The notes beneath the pieces were generated by a model. The model had not been told where the DNA came from. It worked only from the letters and a program-made list of their open reading frames with translations, and made no database searches. A program made the translations under genes and the position numbers. Positions 17,376 to 24,588 of a DNA stretch of 64,000 nucleotides are shown piece after piece. Numbering within the stretch: the first letter of the stretch is position 1; the number at the start of each line of letters is the position of its first letter. The stretch comes from AP-15 sp963747735 (lineage in GTDB: Bacteria; Pseudomonadota; Alphaproteobacteria; ATCC43930; CGMCC-115725): the NCBI GenBank assembly GCA_963747735.1, contig CAVVGE010000009.1, positions 52,439 through 116,438 of the forward strand, given 5' to 3'.

Positions 17376-18153
17376 GTCTCTGCCCGAGGACAAGTACAAG
17401 CTCGTCAAGGCGTTCCAGAGAGGAGGCCACATTGTCGGCATGTGCGGCGACGGCGCCAACGACGCGCCGGCGCTGCGCCAGGCGCAGATCGGGATTGCGG
17501 TCTCGACTGCCACCGATGTCGCCAAATCGGCCGCCGGGATGGTGCTGACCGAGCCCGGCCTCGCCGGCATCGTTGCCGCGGTCAGGGAAGGGCGGATGAC
17601 GTTTCAGCGCATCCTGAGCTACACGCTGAACGCCATTACCAAGAAGACGGTGCAGGTGCTGTTCCTGGGCGTCGGCATACTGATGACCGGGCATGCGATC
17701 CTGACGCCCTTGCTGATGGTTTTGATCATGATCACCGGCGACTTCCTCGGCATGTCGTTGACGACCGACAATGTGCGGCCGTCGCCGATGCCGAATAAGT
17801 GGCAAATCGGCAATCTGACGATCGCCGGCGCTACAATGGGTATCGCAGAGCTGCTCTTTTGCAGCTCCGTCTTGGCTTTCGGCGCCTATCGGCTGGGGTT
17901 CGGCATCGGCGCGCTGAGGACATTGGCTTTTGCCGTCGTCGTGTTCGGCAACCAGGCGACGACCTACACCAATCGCGAGCGGCGCCACTTGTGGTGCTCT
18001 TGCCCGAGCTTCTGGCTCGTCGTTTCATCCGTTGCCGATATCGTGATCGCCGCGACATTGGCGGTCGAAGGCATCGCAATAATGTCCTACCCGAAAACGA
18101 GCGCAGAGCGTCGTCAGGAATTGCTGTCGATCCGCGAGCGGCTCGCAAAGTGA
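17376..18153 (+). pseudogene. P-type cation ATPase, C-terminal fragment
   Basis: The frame opens with LPEDKYKLVKAFQRGGHIVG then MCGDGANDAPALRQAQIGIA, the phosphatase-hinge motif GDGxNDxPAL of P-type ATPases. It continues TDVAKSAAGMVLTEPGLAGI and the C-terminal membrane helices (ILMTGHAILTPLLMVLIMIT) to the stop at 18153. The P-domain DKTGT, nucleotide-binding domain and first six helices are missing. It resembles the H+-ATPase-like HAD-IC group. It is joined directly to the slipin fragment, which indicates a deletion fusing two genes. Translation from ATG 17440 could give a 237-residue product, but without catalytic Asp it cannot be a pump. Confidence 0.8.
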
Positions 18154-18200
18154 AATTTGAAGTGCCCGGCTGCGACAAGGCTACGACCAAAGCGAGAAGG

Positions 18201-19220
18201 ATGGATGCCTCTTTTCCCACGCGCTCGTGGCGAGAGATCGTGGCACCATGCGCCCGCGCCGACCCCCGACGTGCGGCGGCTCAGCTTCTCAATACGGGGC
18301 TGCCGTTTCTGTTTCTGATGGCGGTTCTCCTGTGCGGCGCGCGGAGTCATCCCGCGCTGACATTGCCGCTCGCCGTGCCGGCAGCCTTATTGCTGGTCCG
18401 CCTGTTTGCGATCCAGCATGACTGCGGCCACGGTTCCTTCTTTAAGTCGCGCGGAGCCAATGATCTTCTCGGGCGGGCGCTTGGAGTGTTGACCTTGACG
18501 CCCTACGCTTTCTGGCGCAAGAGCCACGCCATCCATCACGCGAACTCCGGCAATCTCGACCGGCGCGGCACCGGCGATGTCAAGACGCTCACCGTGCGCG
18601 AGTACCGGCTGCTTTCGCTGTCGGGGCGTCTCCGCTATCGGGTCTATCGGCATCCCATGGTGCTGTTCGGCTTAGGCCCGGTCTTTCTGTTCGTCATCCG
18701 CCATCGCATCCCGACCGTCAGCCCATTTCGGCATCGGAAAATCTGGGAAAGCATTCTCGGCACGAACGCAGCCCTTGCGGCGATCGTCATCCTGATGCTG
18801 CTGACGATGGGCGGGCGCGCCGTCTTGCTCGGCTATCTTCCCGTGATTCTGCTTGCCGCTTCAATCGGCATATGGTTGTTCTATATCCAGCATCAGTTCG
18901 AGCACGCCTATTGGGCGATTGGCCCGGATTGGGATTTTCACGCCGCAGCGCTGAATGGCAGCTCGTTCTACGATCTTCCCGCGGTGCTGCATTGGCTGAC
19001 CGGCTATATCGGCTTTCACCACATCCATCATGTCTGCAGCAAGATCCCGAACTATGGCCTGCGCGACTGCTTCGACCAGAACCCGGAGTTTCGCGAGGTC
19101 AGGCGCCTCACCCTCCTCGACAGTCTGAAATGCTCGCGGCTCTCCTTGTGGGACGAGGAACGGCGGCTTTTGGTGCCGTTCCGCGATGCCTTCCGGCGCC
19201 TTCGGGTGCCGGAAGGTTAG
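18201..19220 (+). CDS. Membrane fatty-acid desaturase
   Basis: 339 residues with the three His boxes of acyl-lipid desaturases: HDCGH at about residue 73, HAIHH at about 110, and HHIHH at about 275 (TGYIGFHHIHHVCSKIPNYG). Hydrophobic segments lie between them (LLNTGLPFLFLMAVLLCGA, AALAAIVILMLLTM, LPVILLAASIGIWLFYIQHQ). The di-iron centre would introduce a double bond into membrane acyl chains, a known cold or stress adaptation. The ATG at 18201 has a weak ribosome site; a GTG at 18150 overlapping the ATPase stop would add 17 residues and is an alternative. It sits directly behind the ATPase fragment, possibly in one transcript. Confidence 0.87.
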   Translation: MDASFPTRSWREIVAPCARADPRRAAAQLLNTGLPFLFLMAVLLCGARSHPALTLPLAVPAALLLVRLFAIQHDCGHGSFFKSRGANDLLGRALGVLTLTPYAFWRKSHAIHHANSGNLDRRGTGDVKTLTVREYRLLSLSGRLRYRVYRHPMVLFGLGPVFLFVIRHRIPTVSPFRHRKIWESILGTNAALAAIVILMLLTMGGRAVLLGYLPVILLAASIGIWLFYIQHQFEHAYWAIGPDWDFHAAALNGSSFYDLPAVLHWLTGYIGFHHIHHVCSKIPNYGLRDCFDQNPEFREVRRLTLLDSLKCSRLSLWDEERRLLVPFRDAFRRLRVPEG

Positions 19221-19460
19221 AGATTCCGCACGCGCGGTCGATGGTCTCGGTACTGGCCATTATGACGATGACGACAGCAACGGCGCAGCCGCGACATCCA
19301 TTCAGCATCGTCGCCGCGAACAGCACCTTGAACGATGCGATTAATCTCGCTCGGGTCGCAGTTCGGAACGTCGGGGGTGGTGCGCTTGGGTTCGTGAGGG
19401 TGATCGCATCGCCGGTACGATTATGCGGCTCAGCGGGCCCCCGGGCTTTCGTCCCTCTAA
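19221..19460. other. Intergenic stretch, nothing recognised
   Basis: About 240 nt between the desaturase stop and the terminator of the convergent hsp20. No gene with a ribosome site or family match. Confidence 0.4.
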
Positions 19461-19491
19461 ACCAAAACGCCCCCAAAATTCGGGGGCGTTC
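19461..19491 (-). terminator. Intrinsic terminator of hsp20 copy 1
   Basis: On the minus strand AACGCCCCC pairs with GGGGGCGTT, followed by a T-rich tail (TTTTGGTTT), 33 nt after the hsp20 stop. Confidence 0.8.
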
Positions 19492-19523
19492 TGACGTTCG
19501 AACATTGCTGTTCGACGTGCCGA

Positions 19524-20003
19524 TCAGGCCGCCTTCCGCTCCGTCACCTGCGGCACCTGCGGTGGCACGGTCTCGACCGTAGTGCTGATCTTGATCGTGC
19601 GCGCCTTGGCCGCCTCGGGTACTTCGCGAACCACATCGACATTTAGCAAGCCATTGTCGAGGCTCGCGCCCACCACCTTCATGTGGTCGGCGAGGCTGAA
19701 ACGCCGCTCGAAGGCACGCCGGGAGATGCCGCGGTGCAGGTAGCCACCGCCGTCCTCGTCCTCCTTCTGCGCATTGCCCGTAACCAGGAGCGTGTTCTCC
19801 TGAACGGTGATGTCGAGCTCGGCCGGCGAGAACCCTGCTACCGCCATCGTCAGCCGATAGGCGTCTTCGCCGGTCTTCTCGATATTATAAGGCGGGTAGG
19901 CGACGGCCGTGCTGTCGACGCGGGTCGCCGCATCCACAAGGCGGGTCAGACGATCGAAGCCGATCGTCGAACGGAACAACGGCGAGAAATCAAAACGATC
20001 CAT
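19524..20003 (-). CDS. Small heat-shock protein Hsp20, copy 1
   Basis: 159 residues. N-terminus MDRFDFSPLFRSTIGFDRLT is the IbpA-like start. The alpha-crystallin domain covers about residues 40-135 (YRLTMAVAGFSPAELDITVQ, RAFERRFSLADHMKVVGASL, DNGLLNVDVVREVPEA). It is an ATP-independent chaperone holding unfolding proteins. The start at 20003 is chosen over one 6 nt upstream because AGGAGG is then 8 nt away. A ROSE-like RNA leader precedes it. A paralogue about 85% identical by eye is at 38753. The C-terminus lacks a clear IxI motif but has VPPQVPQV. Confidence 0.93.
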   Translation of the reverse strand: MDRFDFSPLFRSTIGFDRLTRLVDAATRVDSTAVAYPPYNIEKTGEDAYRLTMAVAGFSPAELDITVQENTLLVTGNAQKEDEDGGGYLHRGISRRAFERRFSLADHMKVVGASLDNGLLNVDVVREVPEAAKARTIKISTTVETVPPQVPQVTERKAA

Positions 20004-20085
20004 GACCATATCCTCCTATGAGCAACATGGAAACCGACATATGGCCAATTGGCCGATATGGCAGTTCTTTGATGCACGCTCCTAA
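20004..20085 (-). promoter_or_regulatory. ROSE-like RNA thermometer leader of hsp20 copy 1
   Basis: Just before the start, TTGCTCATAGGAGGAT lets the Shine-Dalgarno pair with a UUGCU-type anti-SD, the hallmark of rhizobial ROSE elements. A second hairpin (ATATCGGCCAATTGGCCATAT-like inverted repeat at about 20038-20060) lies upstream. The leader shares GTGCATCAAAGA and the proximal hairpin with the second hsp20. Below heat-shock temperature the ribosome site would be hidden. Confidence 0.65.
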
Positions 20086-20239
20086 AGAAGCGACCGTGCA
20101 TCCGCAATGTGGTTATGTCTTGACGATTTTCAATATGTGCGCCTTTAATAAAATATTTGGGAGATTGGCTGACCTCCGGCCAGAGTCCGAAATTATCTAA
20201 ATCATCAAGGTAGAAGCCGTTCATCGCAGAAGTTCCTAT

Positions 20240-20257
20240 GAGTATTTTCCGAGGGCT
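20240..20257 (+). promoter_or_regulatory. Shared motif before the Spy-like gene
   Basis: TGAGTATTTTCCGAGGGC on the plus strand, 92 nt upstream of the start. Confidence 0.55.
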
Positions 20258-20348
20258 GATACGGGAGAGTTCCGGGGCCATCTCACGTTTCGTCGTTCAC
20301 AGCCAACGAGTGCATCGCTCGTTGGCAAAATCCAGGAAGGGTCTCACC

Positions 20349-20894
20349 ATGTCATCTTTCACCCGTCATATTGCCGTCTACGCCCCCTTTAGCCGCTCGG
20401 TTGCGATCGCGGCACTGATGGGCGCCACGATGCTCGCCGGTCCGCTGACTGCGGCGCGCGCCGCGAGCGCGGCCAACGTGCCGATCCAGCTGGCGCAGGC
20501 CGCTGCACCGCAGCACCGGGCCGCCGCGGCAGCCATTCAGACGAAGGGAGAGACCGTCGAGCAGCGGATCGCGGAGCTTCACACGGCCTTGCAGATCACA
20601 CCCGGCCAGGATTCGAAATGGAACGACGTCGCGCAGGCGATGCGCCAAAACGCCGCCGCCATGGACAAAATGGTCGCGGTCGATCGGGAAACACCCCCGC
20701 AAAACATGACCGCGGTAGAGGATTTGGAATCGTATCAGAAATTCGCCCAGGCGCATGTCGACGGGCTGAAGAACCTGAGTTCATCCTTCAAGGCGCTGTA
20801 CGCTGCGATGCCCGATGCCCAGAAGAAGATCGCCGACGAGGTGTTCGATACCGCCGGCCGCGAGCGTGCTCGGTCGCATGGCCAGCAGGGCTAA
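20349..20894 (+). CDS. Spy/CpxP-like (LTXXQ-type) periplasmic protein
   Basis: 181 residues. The signal region is long (FSRSVAIAALMGATMLAGPL then TAARA, cleavage about residue 42). The mature protein is helical with VEQRIAELHTALQITPGQDS and KWNDVAQAMRQNAAAMDKMV, the pattern of the Spy/CpxP-related LTXXQ family (here ITPGQ). It ends in SSFKALYAAMPDAQKKIADE. Spy-like proteins are periplasmic chaperones or metal-stress sensors. The start has AGGAAGGG about 8 nt upstream; the open frame's earlier ATG begins inside the shared motif and is not credible. It is followed by another exported protein in the same direction. Confidence 0.82.
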   Translation: MSSFTRHIAVYAPFSRSVAIAALMGATMLAGPLTAARAASAANVPIQLAQAAAPQHRAAAAAIQTKGETVEQRIAELHTALQITPGQDSKWNDVAQAMRQNAAAMDKMVAVDRETPPQNMTAVEDLESYQKFAQAHVDGLKNLSSSFKALYAAMPDAQKKIADEVFDTAGRERARSHGQQG

Positions 20895-20962
20895 CGGTCG
20901 CGAACCGCACGCAACCTCGACGCCACACTCATCGGACACCACGCTCGTCAAAGGAGGTCGTT

Positions 20963-21262
20963 ATGACCCGGATCATCGACACCAAATCGAAACACCGTCT
21001 GACGGCTAAGCTCGCGGCAGGGTTCGCAATCGCCACAACGTTCGCCCTCGGGACTGTCGCCACACCGGCTCACGCCGAGTGGAACGGCTATCATCGTGAC
21101 TACGGCCGCAACGGGACCGACGGGTATTACCGCGCCCCGCCGGTGATCTATGGCTCGCAATACCGCTCGTCGTATTACGGCAGGCCCTATTATTATCCGC
21201 CGGTGGTGTACGGCCCCGGCATCGGCATCAGCTTGCCTGGCATCAACATCGGCATCCGGTAG
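20963..21262 (+). CDS. Small exported Tyr/Gly-rich protein
   Basis: 99 residues with a Sec signal peptide (KLAAGFAIATTFALGTVATP, cleavage after AHA near residue 39). The mature part is rich in Tyr, Gly and Pro (SSYYGRPYYYPPVVYGPGIG, ISLPGINIGIR). AAAGGAGGT 5 nt before the ATG is an excellent ribosome site. No named domain. Its 3' region resembles that of the lipoprotein gene at 21847 including a near-identical terminator, suggesting they are distant duplicates. Confidence 0.75.
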   Translation: MTRIIDTKSKHRLTAKLAAGFAIATTFALGTVATPAHAEWNGYHRDYGRNGTDGYYRAPPVIYGSQYRSSYYGRPYYYPPVVYGPGIGISLPGINIGIR

Positions 21263-21285
21263 GCTTCACCCCCATCGGGAACGAC

Positions 21286-21313
21286 AAACGGCCGGTATCG
21301 CTGCCGGCCGTTT
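21286..21313 (+). terminator. Intrinsic terminator after the Tyr/Gly-rich gene
   Basis: AAACGGCCGG pairs with CCGGCCGTTT around an 8-nt loop. Nearly identical to the terminator at 22100-22127. Confidence 0.75.
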
Positions 21314-21446
21314 GCAATCGTGTGCGTGCACCGTTGGAAAAATGGCAAAGGCGGTGCTCGTCCACGGTTATGATATAAGCATGACGACGATTTGCCGGCT
21401 GACGGTGTGACCGAAATTCGCTTGACAGCAAACGTGGAGCCAGACT

Positions 21447-21614
21447 ATGACTGTCACTTCCAATTTATCGTTATTACAACCAATCGTTGCCCTAATCGCG
21501 GGCGTATTAGTTTTCCTCATTCCACGAATCTTGAATTTCGTTGTCGCTGTCTATCTGATATTCATCGGCGTGACGGGATTATGGCCTCACCTTCTATCCG
21601 CCTTTCCGCACTGA
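21447..21614 (+). CDS. DUF3096-type small membrane protein
   Basis: 55 residues: MTVTSNLSLLQPIVALIAGV, LVFLIPRILNFVVAVYLIFI, GVTGLWPHLLSAFPH. Two membrane helices separated by PRILN match the DUF3096 pattern (LQPIVALIAGxLxxxxPRxLNxxVAxYLIxxGxxGL). GGAG lies 7-8 nt upstream of the ATG. Probably an inner-membrane protein; function unknown. It stands alone between terminators. Confidence 0.82.
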   Translation: MTVTSNLSLLQPIVALIAGVLVFLIPRILNFVVAVYLIFIGVTGLWPHLLSAFPH

Positions 21615-21846
21615 ACGGGTGACCGATCGGGCAGCCACCCGCCTTATGGAGATCGCGCGGGCTTTCTTTCCTCCGCAACCATCCGAATAACCCTTCTGGA
21701 TGTATGTAAGTAGTTTTACTCCGAGGCAGAAATACTTACATTGTATCTATAAAATTTAATCCCTATATGCATTTCGTTTGAAGATGTTCTCGGGCAACGG
21801 CGTCCGCGATCCAATGCGACAAGCTGCTTTAGCAACGGAGTTTGCG
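21615..21846. other. Intergenic, with a possible diverged motif
   Basis: An AT-rich stretch before the lipoprotein gene. At about 21705-21726 the plus strand reads GTAAGTAGTTTTACTCCGAG, like the shared motif with an internal insertion. Confidence 0.3.
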
Positions 21847-22032
21847 ATGCTCAAAAACTTTGCGATAATCCTTGGATTGGTAACGAGCCTTTCGGCTTGC
21901 GTGGGTCCGTACGGTTACGACGGATACGGCGACAGCCGGTATGGCTACAACGGGCCTGCCAACTACGGATACGGCTACAACGCGCCTGTCTACTATGGAG
22001 TTGGCTACAGCCAGCACGGCACGGTGCAATGA
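21847..22032 (+). CDS. Small Tyr/Gly-rich lipoprotein
   Basis: 61 residues: MLKNFAIILGLVTSLSACVG with lipobox LSAC (Cys at residue 18), then a mature tail of Gly-Tyr repeats (YGYDGYGDSRYGYNGPANYG, YGYNAPVYYGVGYSQHG). The ATG at 21847 is preferred to an upstream in-frame ATG because CGGAG is correctly spaced and the signal then starts at the N-terminus. It should be anchored in a membrane facing the periplasm. Role unknown. A strong terminator follows. Confidence 0.8.
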   Translation: MLKNFAIILGLVTSLSACVGPYGYDGYGDSRYGYNGPANYGYGYNAPVYYGVGYSQHGTVQ

Positions 22033-22099
22033 CGGTGACCCGTCTTGCCTGGCACCACAGCGGCGTTCGGTAGGCTTTCCCCACCCCGTCCCAAGCGGC

Positions 22100-22127
22100 A
22101 AACGGCCGGGATCGCTCCCGGCCGTTT
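22100..22127 (+). terminator. Intrinsic terminator after the lipoprotein gene
   Basis: 12-bp stem (AAACGGCCGGGA / TCCCGGCCGTTT), 4-nt loop and a short T-run. Confidence 0.8.
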
Positions 22128-22194
22128 GTCATCAACCAAGCGCGAGTGTCCACCGCACCCAAGGGCGTGCTCGGTCGCCCACACCCCCTTTGCC

Positions 22195-22212
22195 TGAGTA
22201 GTTTCCGAGCCT
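22195..22212 (+). promoter_or_regulatory. Shared motif before the 22292 - treZ - GDE group
   Basis: TGAGTAGTTTCCGAGCCT on the plus strand, identical to the copy at 17055, 80 nt upstream of the first start codon. The next two genes follow without a visible terminator. Confidence 0.6.
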
Positions 22213-22291
22213 GCACCGACCGAGTCAGCTGCAGTAGAAATTCTTTGTTCGGTCGCGATTGGGTGACAGCCATCGCGAGCCTGGAGGAAGC

Positions 22292-22564
22292 ATGACCACA
22301 GCGTGCACAAGCCCGGAACACGTCACCGCCGTAGCGGGCGATCCCGATCGGGTCGCGCGGCACTATCCGCGAGCCTCGAAACTCTTCGAATACGACCATG
22401 CTTATGCGGCTCGGCTGGTTCAAATCGCGGCCGCCGTGAAGAGCGTGGTGCGGTCCGCCGTCGCGATGCAGCTGCCGGATCAGGACTCGTCGGCCATTCA
22501 ACAGAATAATGGGATTACAACGGGCATCGTCACGAAACCACGAGGCCACGAGAGCGGCCGATAA
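22292..22564 (+). CDS. Hypothetical protein, first gene of the trehalose/glycogen group
   Basis: 90 residues, no signal or membrane segment. It begins MTTACTSPEHVTAVAGDPDR, has a likely helix (YDHAYAARLVQIAAAVKSVV) and a polar tail. A strong GGAGGAAG ribosome site and the shared upstream motif support a real gene. I do not recognise a domain. It ends 17 nt before the treZ frame, so co-transcription is likely. Confidence 0.55.
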   Translation: MTTACTSPEHVTAVAGDPDRVARHYPRASKLFEYDHAYAARLVQIAAAVKSVVRSAVAMQLPDQDSSAIQQNNGITTGIVTKPRGHESGR

Positions 22565-22581
22565 CGAGAGCGAGGCGCGAC

Positions 22582-24588
22582 GTGGACGCACGTGCCGTGT
22601 GCGGGCTGATCAAGGAGCGGCGGGAGTCGACAACGCAGACCGCGCTCGCCGATCGAAAACACCCGGTCTCGACGGCAGCCGCGCCCGTCCGGCGCCTGCC
22701 GATTGGTGCCGAGCCGCAGCCCGGGGGCGGCGTGCATTTCCGTGTCTGGGCGCCCCGTTGCCGCGAAGTGACCCTTGAGATCGAAGGCCTGGAAGCGGCG
22801 GCGCTGCAATGCGGCGCCAACGGCTACTTCTCGCTGTGGAGCCTGCCGGCGCGGGCCGGTATGCGCTACCGCTTCCGTCTCGATGGCGGCGACGCGGCGC
22901 TGCCCGATCCGGCGTCGAGATTTCAACCGGAGGGACCGCACGGGCCTTCGGCAATCGTCGACCCCGGGAACTTTGCTTGGACGGACACCGGGTGGCGCGG
23001 GGTCGCGCGTGAGCAACTCGTCATCTACGAAATGCATGTCGGCACGTTCACCTCCGATGGGAACTGGGGAGCTGCTGCGCGCGAATTGCCTGCTCTCTCC
23101 GAGCTTGGAATTACCTGTCTCGAAATCATGCCTGTGGCGGAATTCGCGGGTCGGTTCGGTTGGGGATACGACGGGGTCGACCTCTTCGCCCCAAGCCGGC
23201 TTTACGGCCGGCCGGTTGATTTCCGCCGCTTCGTCGACCGAGCTCATGCCCTCGGGATCGCCGTCATCCTTGATGTCGTCTACAATCATTTCGGCCCGGA
23301 CGGAAACTATCTCAAATTGTTCTCCCCGGCTTATTGCACTGATCGCTACGACAACGAGTGGGGTGAGGCGGTCAATTTTGATGGTCCCGATTCCGAACCA
23401 GTGCGTGAATTCTTCGTCGCCAATGCGGGCTATTGGATCGACGAGTATCATCTCGACGGGTTGCGGCTCGATGCGACTCAGGCAATTTTCGATCGATCGG
23501 AAGACCATATTCTCGCTGCCATCGTTCGGCAGGTGCGATCCGCGGGGCGCGGCAGAGTAACCTTTGTCGTCGCTGAGAATGAGCCGCAGCACGCCGTGCT
23601 GGCGCGCCCTGCCCAGCGCGGCGGTTACGGGCTCGATGCGTTGTGGAACGACGATTTTCATCACAGCGCCATGGTCGCGCTGACCGGACGTCACGAGGCC
23701 TACTACTCGGACTATCGCGGCCGTCCGGGCGAATTCATCGCCGCCGCGAAATACGGTTTCCTTTATCAGGGGCAGCGCTACTTGTGGCAGAGCAAAGCGC
23801 GCGGCACGCCGACCTTTGACCTCCCGGCGGAATGCTTTGTCGTCTTTTTGCAAAACCACGACCAGATTGCCAACTCCGGCGCCGGAGAACGATGTCACGC
23901 GTTGACGAGCCCGGGCCGGCTTCGTGCGATGACCGCCTATTTCTTGCTGATGCCAGGCATTCCGCTGCTGTTCCAGGGTCAGGAATTCGGCGCGTCGAGC
24001 CCGTTCCTCTATTTTGCCGATCACGAGAACGAGCTGTCGCACGATGTTCGTGAGGGGCGCCGTCGCTCGCTCGCCCAATTTCCCAGCCTCGCGACCAAAG
24101 AGATGGGGGCCGAGCTTGCCGATCCCGGCGACATCGACACGTTTCGCCGATCGGTTCTCGATGTCAGCGAACGTCAACGGCATGCCCCGATCTATGCGCT
24201 GCACCGCGATCTTCTGGAGCTGCGGCGCATGGACCCTGTGCTTGGACGGCGGCCATGCCGGATCGACGGTGTCGTGCTCACAGATGAAGCCTGGATGCTG
24301 CGCTTTTTCACGCACGGCGGCGCCGACCGCTTGCTGATTGTCAATCTTGGCCGCGACCTCCTGCTCGGACCAATGCCCGAACCTCTGCTGGCCCCGGTCG
24401 AGGGTCATGCCTGGCGGCTCATATGGTCCAGCGAAGCCCCTGTTTACGGTGGTTCAGGAGGCCCCGCACAGGATGCCGCAGGGGATTGGCTGATCTCGGG
24501 CCAAAGCGCTGTCGTCTTCGCCCCCGACTCCTCAGTCACGATGCCCGAGGCTAAGAAGGTCTTCCATCTCCGAAAATCCAATGGTTGA
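22582..24588 (+). CDS. treZ: Malto-oligosyltrehalose trehalohydrolase
   Basis: 668 residues. An N-terminal carbohydrate-binding (CBM48-like) domain (PQPGGGVHFRVWAPRCREVT) is followed by a GH13 barrel: YEMHVGTFTSDGNWGAAARE, VILDVVYNHFGPDGNYLKLF, then YHLDGLRLDATQAIFD with the catalytic Asp (DGLRLDAT) and VAENEP with the catalytic Glu, and FLQNHDQIAN with the transition-state Asp. TreZ releases trehalose from maltooligosyltrehalose. The partner treY is not in the window. The true start may be nearer residue 35, where similarity begins. It overlaps the next gene by 8 nt, so the two are translationally coupled. Confidence 0.93.
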   Translation: MDARAVCGLIKERRESTTQTALADRKHPVSTAAAPVRRLPIGAEPQPGGGVHFRVWAPRCREVTLEIEGLEAAALQCGANGYFSLWSLPARAGMRYRFRLDGGDAALPDPASRFQPEGPHGPSAIVDPGNFAWTDTGWRGVAREQLVIYEMHVGTFTSDGNWGAAARELPALSELGITCLEIMPVAEFAGRFGWGYDGVDLFAPSRLYGRPVDFRRFVDRAHALGIAVILDVVYNHFGPDGNYLKLFSPAYCTDRYDNEWGEAVNFDGPDSEPVREFFVANAGYWIDEYHLDGLRLDATQAIFDRSEDHILAAIVRQVRSAGRGRVTFVVAENEPQHAVLARPAQRGGYGLDALWNDDFHHSAMVALTGRHEAYYSDYRGRPGEFIAAAKYGFLYQGQRYLWQSKARGTPTFDLPAECFVVFLQNHDQIANSGAGERCHALTSPGRLRAMTAYFLLMPGIPLLFQGQEFGASSPFLYFADHENELSHDVREGRRRSLAQFPSLATKEMGAELADPGDIDTFRRSVLDVSERQRHAPIYALHRDLLELRRMDPVLGRRPCRIDGVVLTDEAWMLRFFTHGGADRLLIVNLGRDLLLGPMPEPLLAPVEGHAWRLIWSSEAPVYGGSGGPAQDAAGDWLISGQSAVVFAPDSSVTMPEAKKVFHLRKSNG

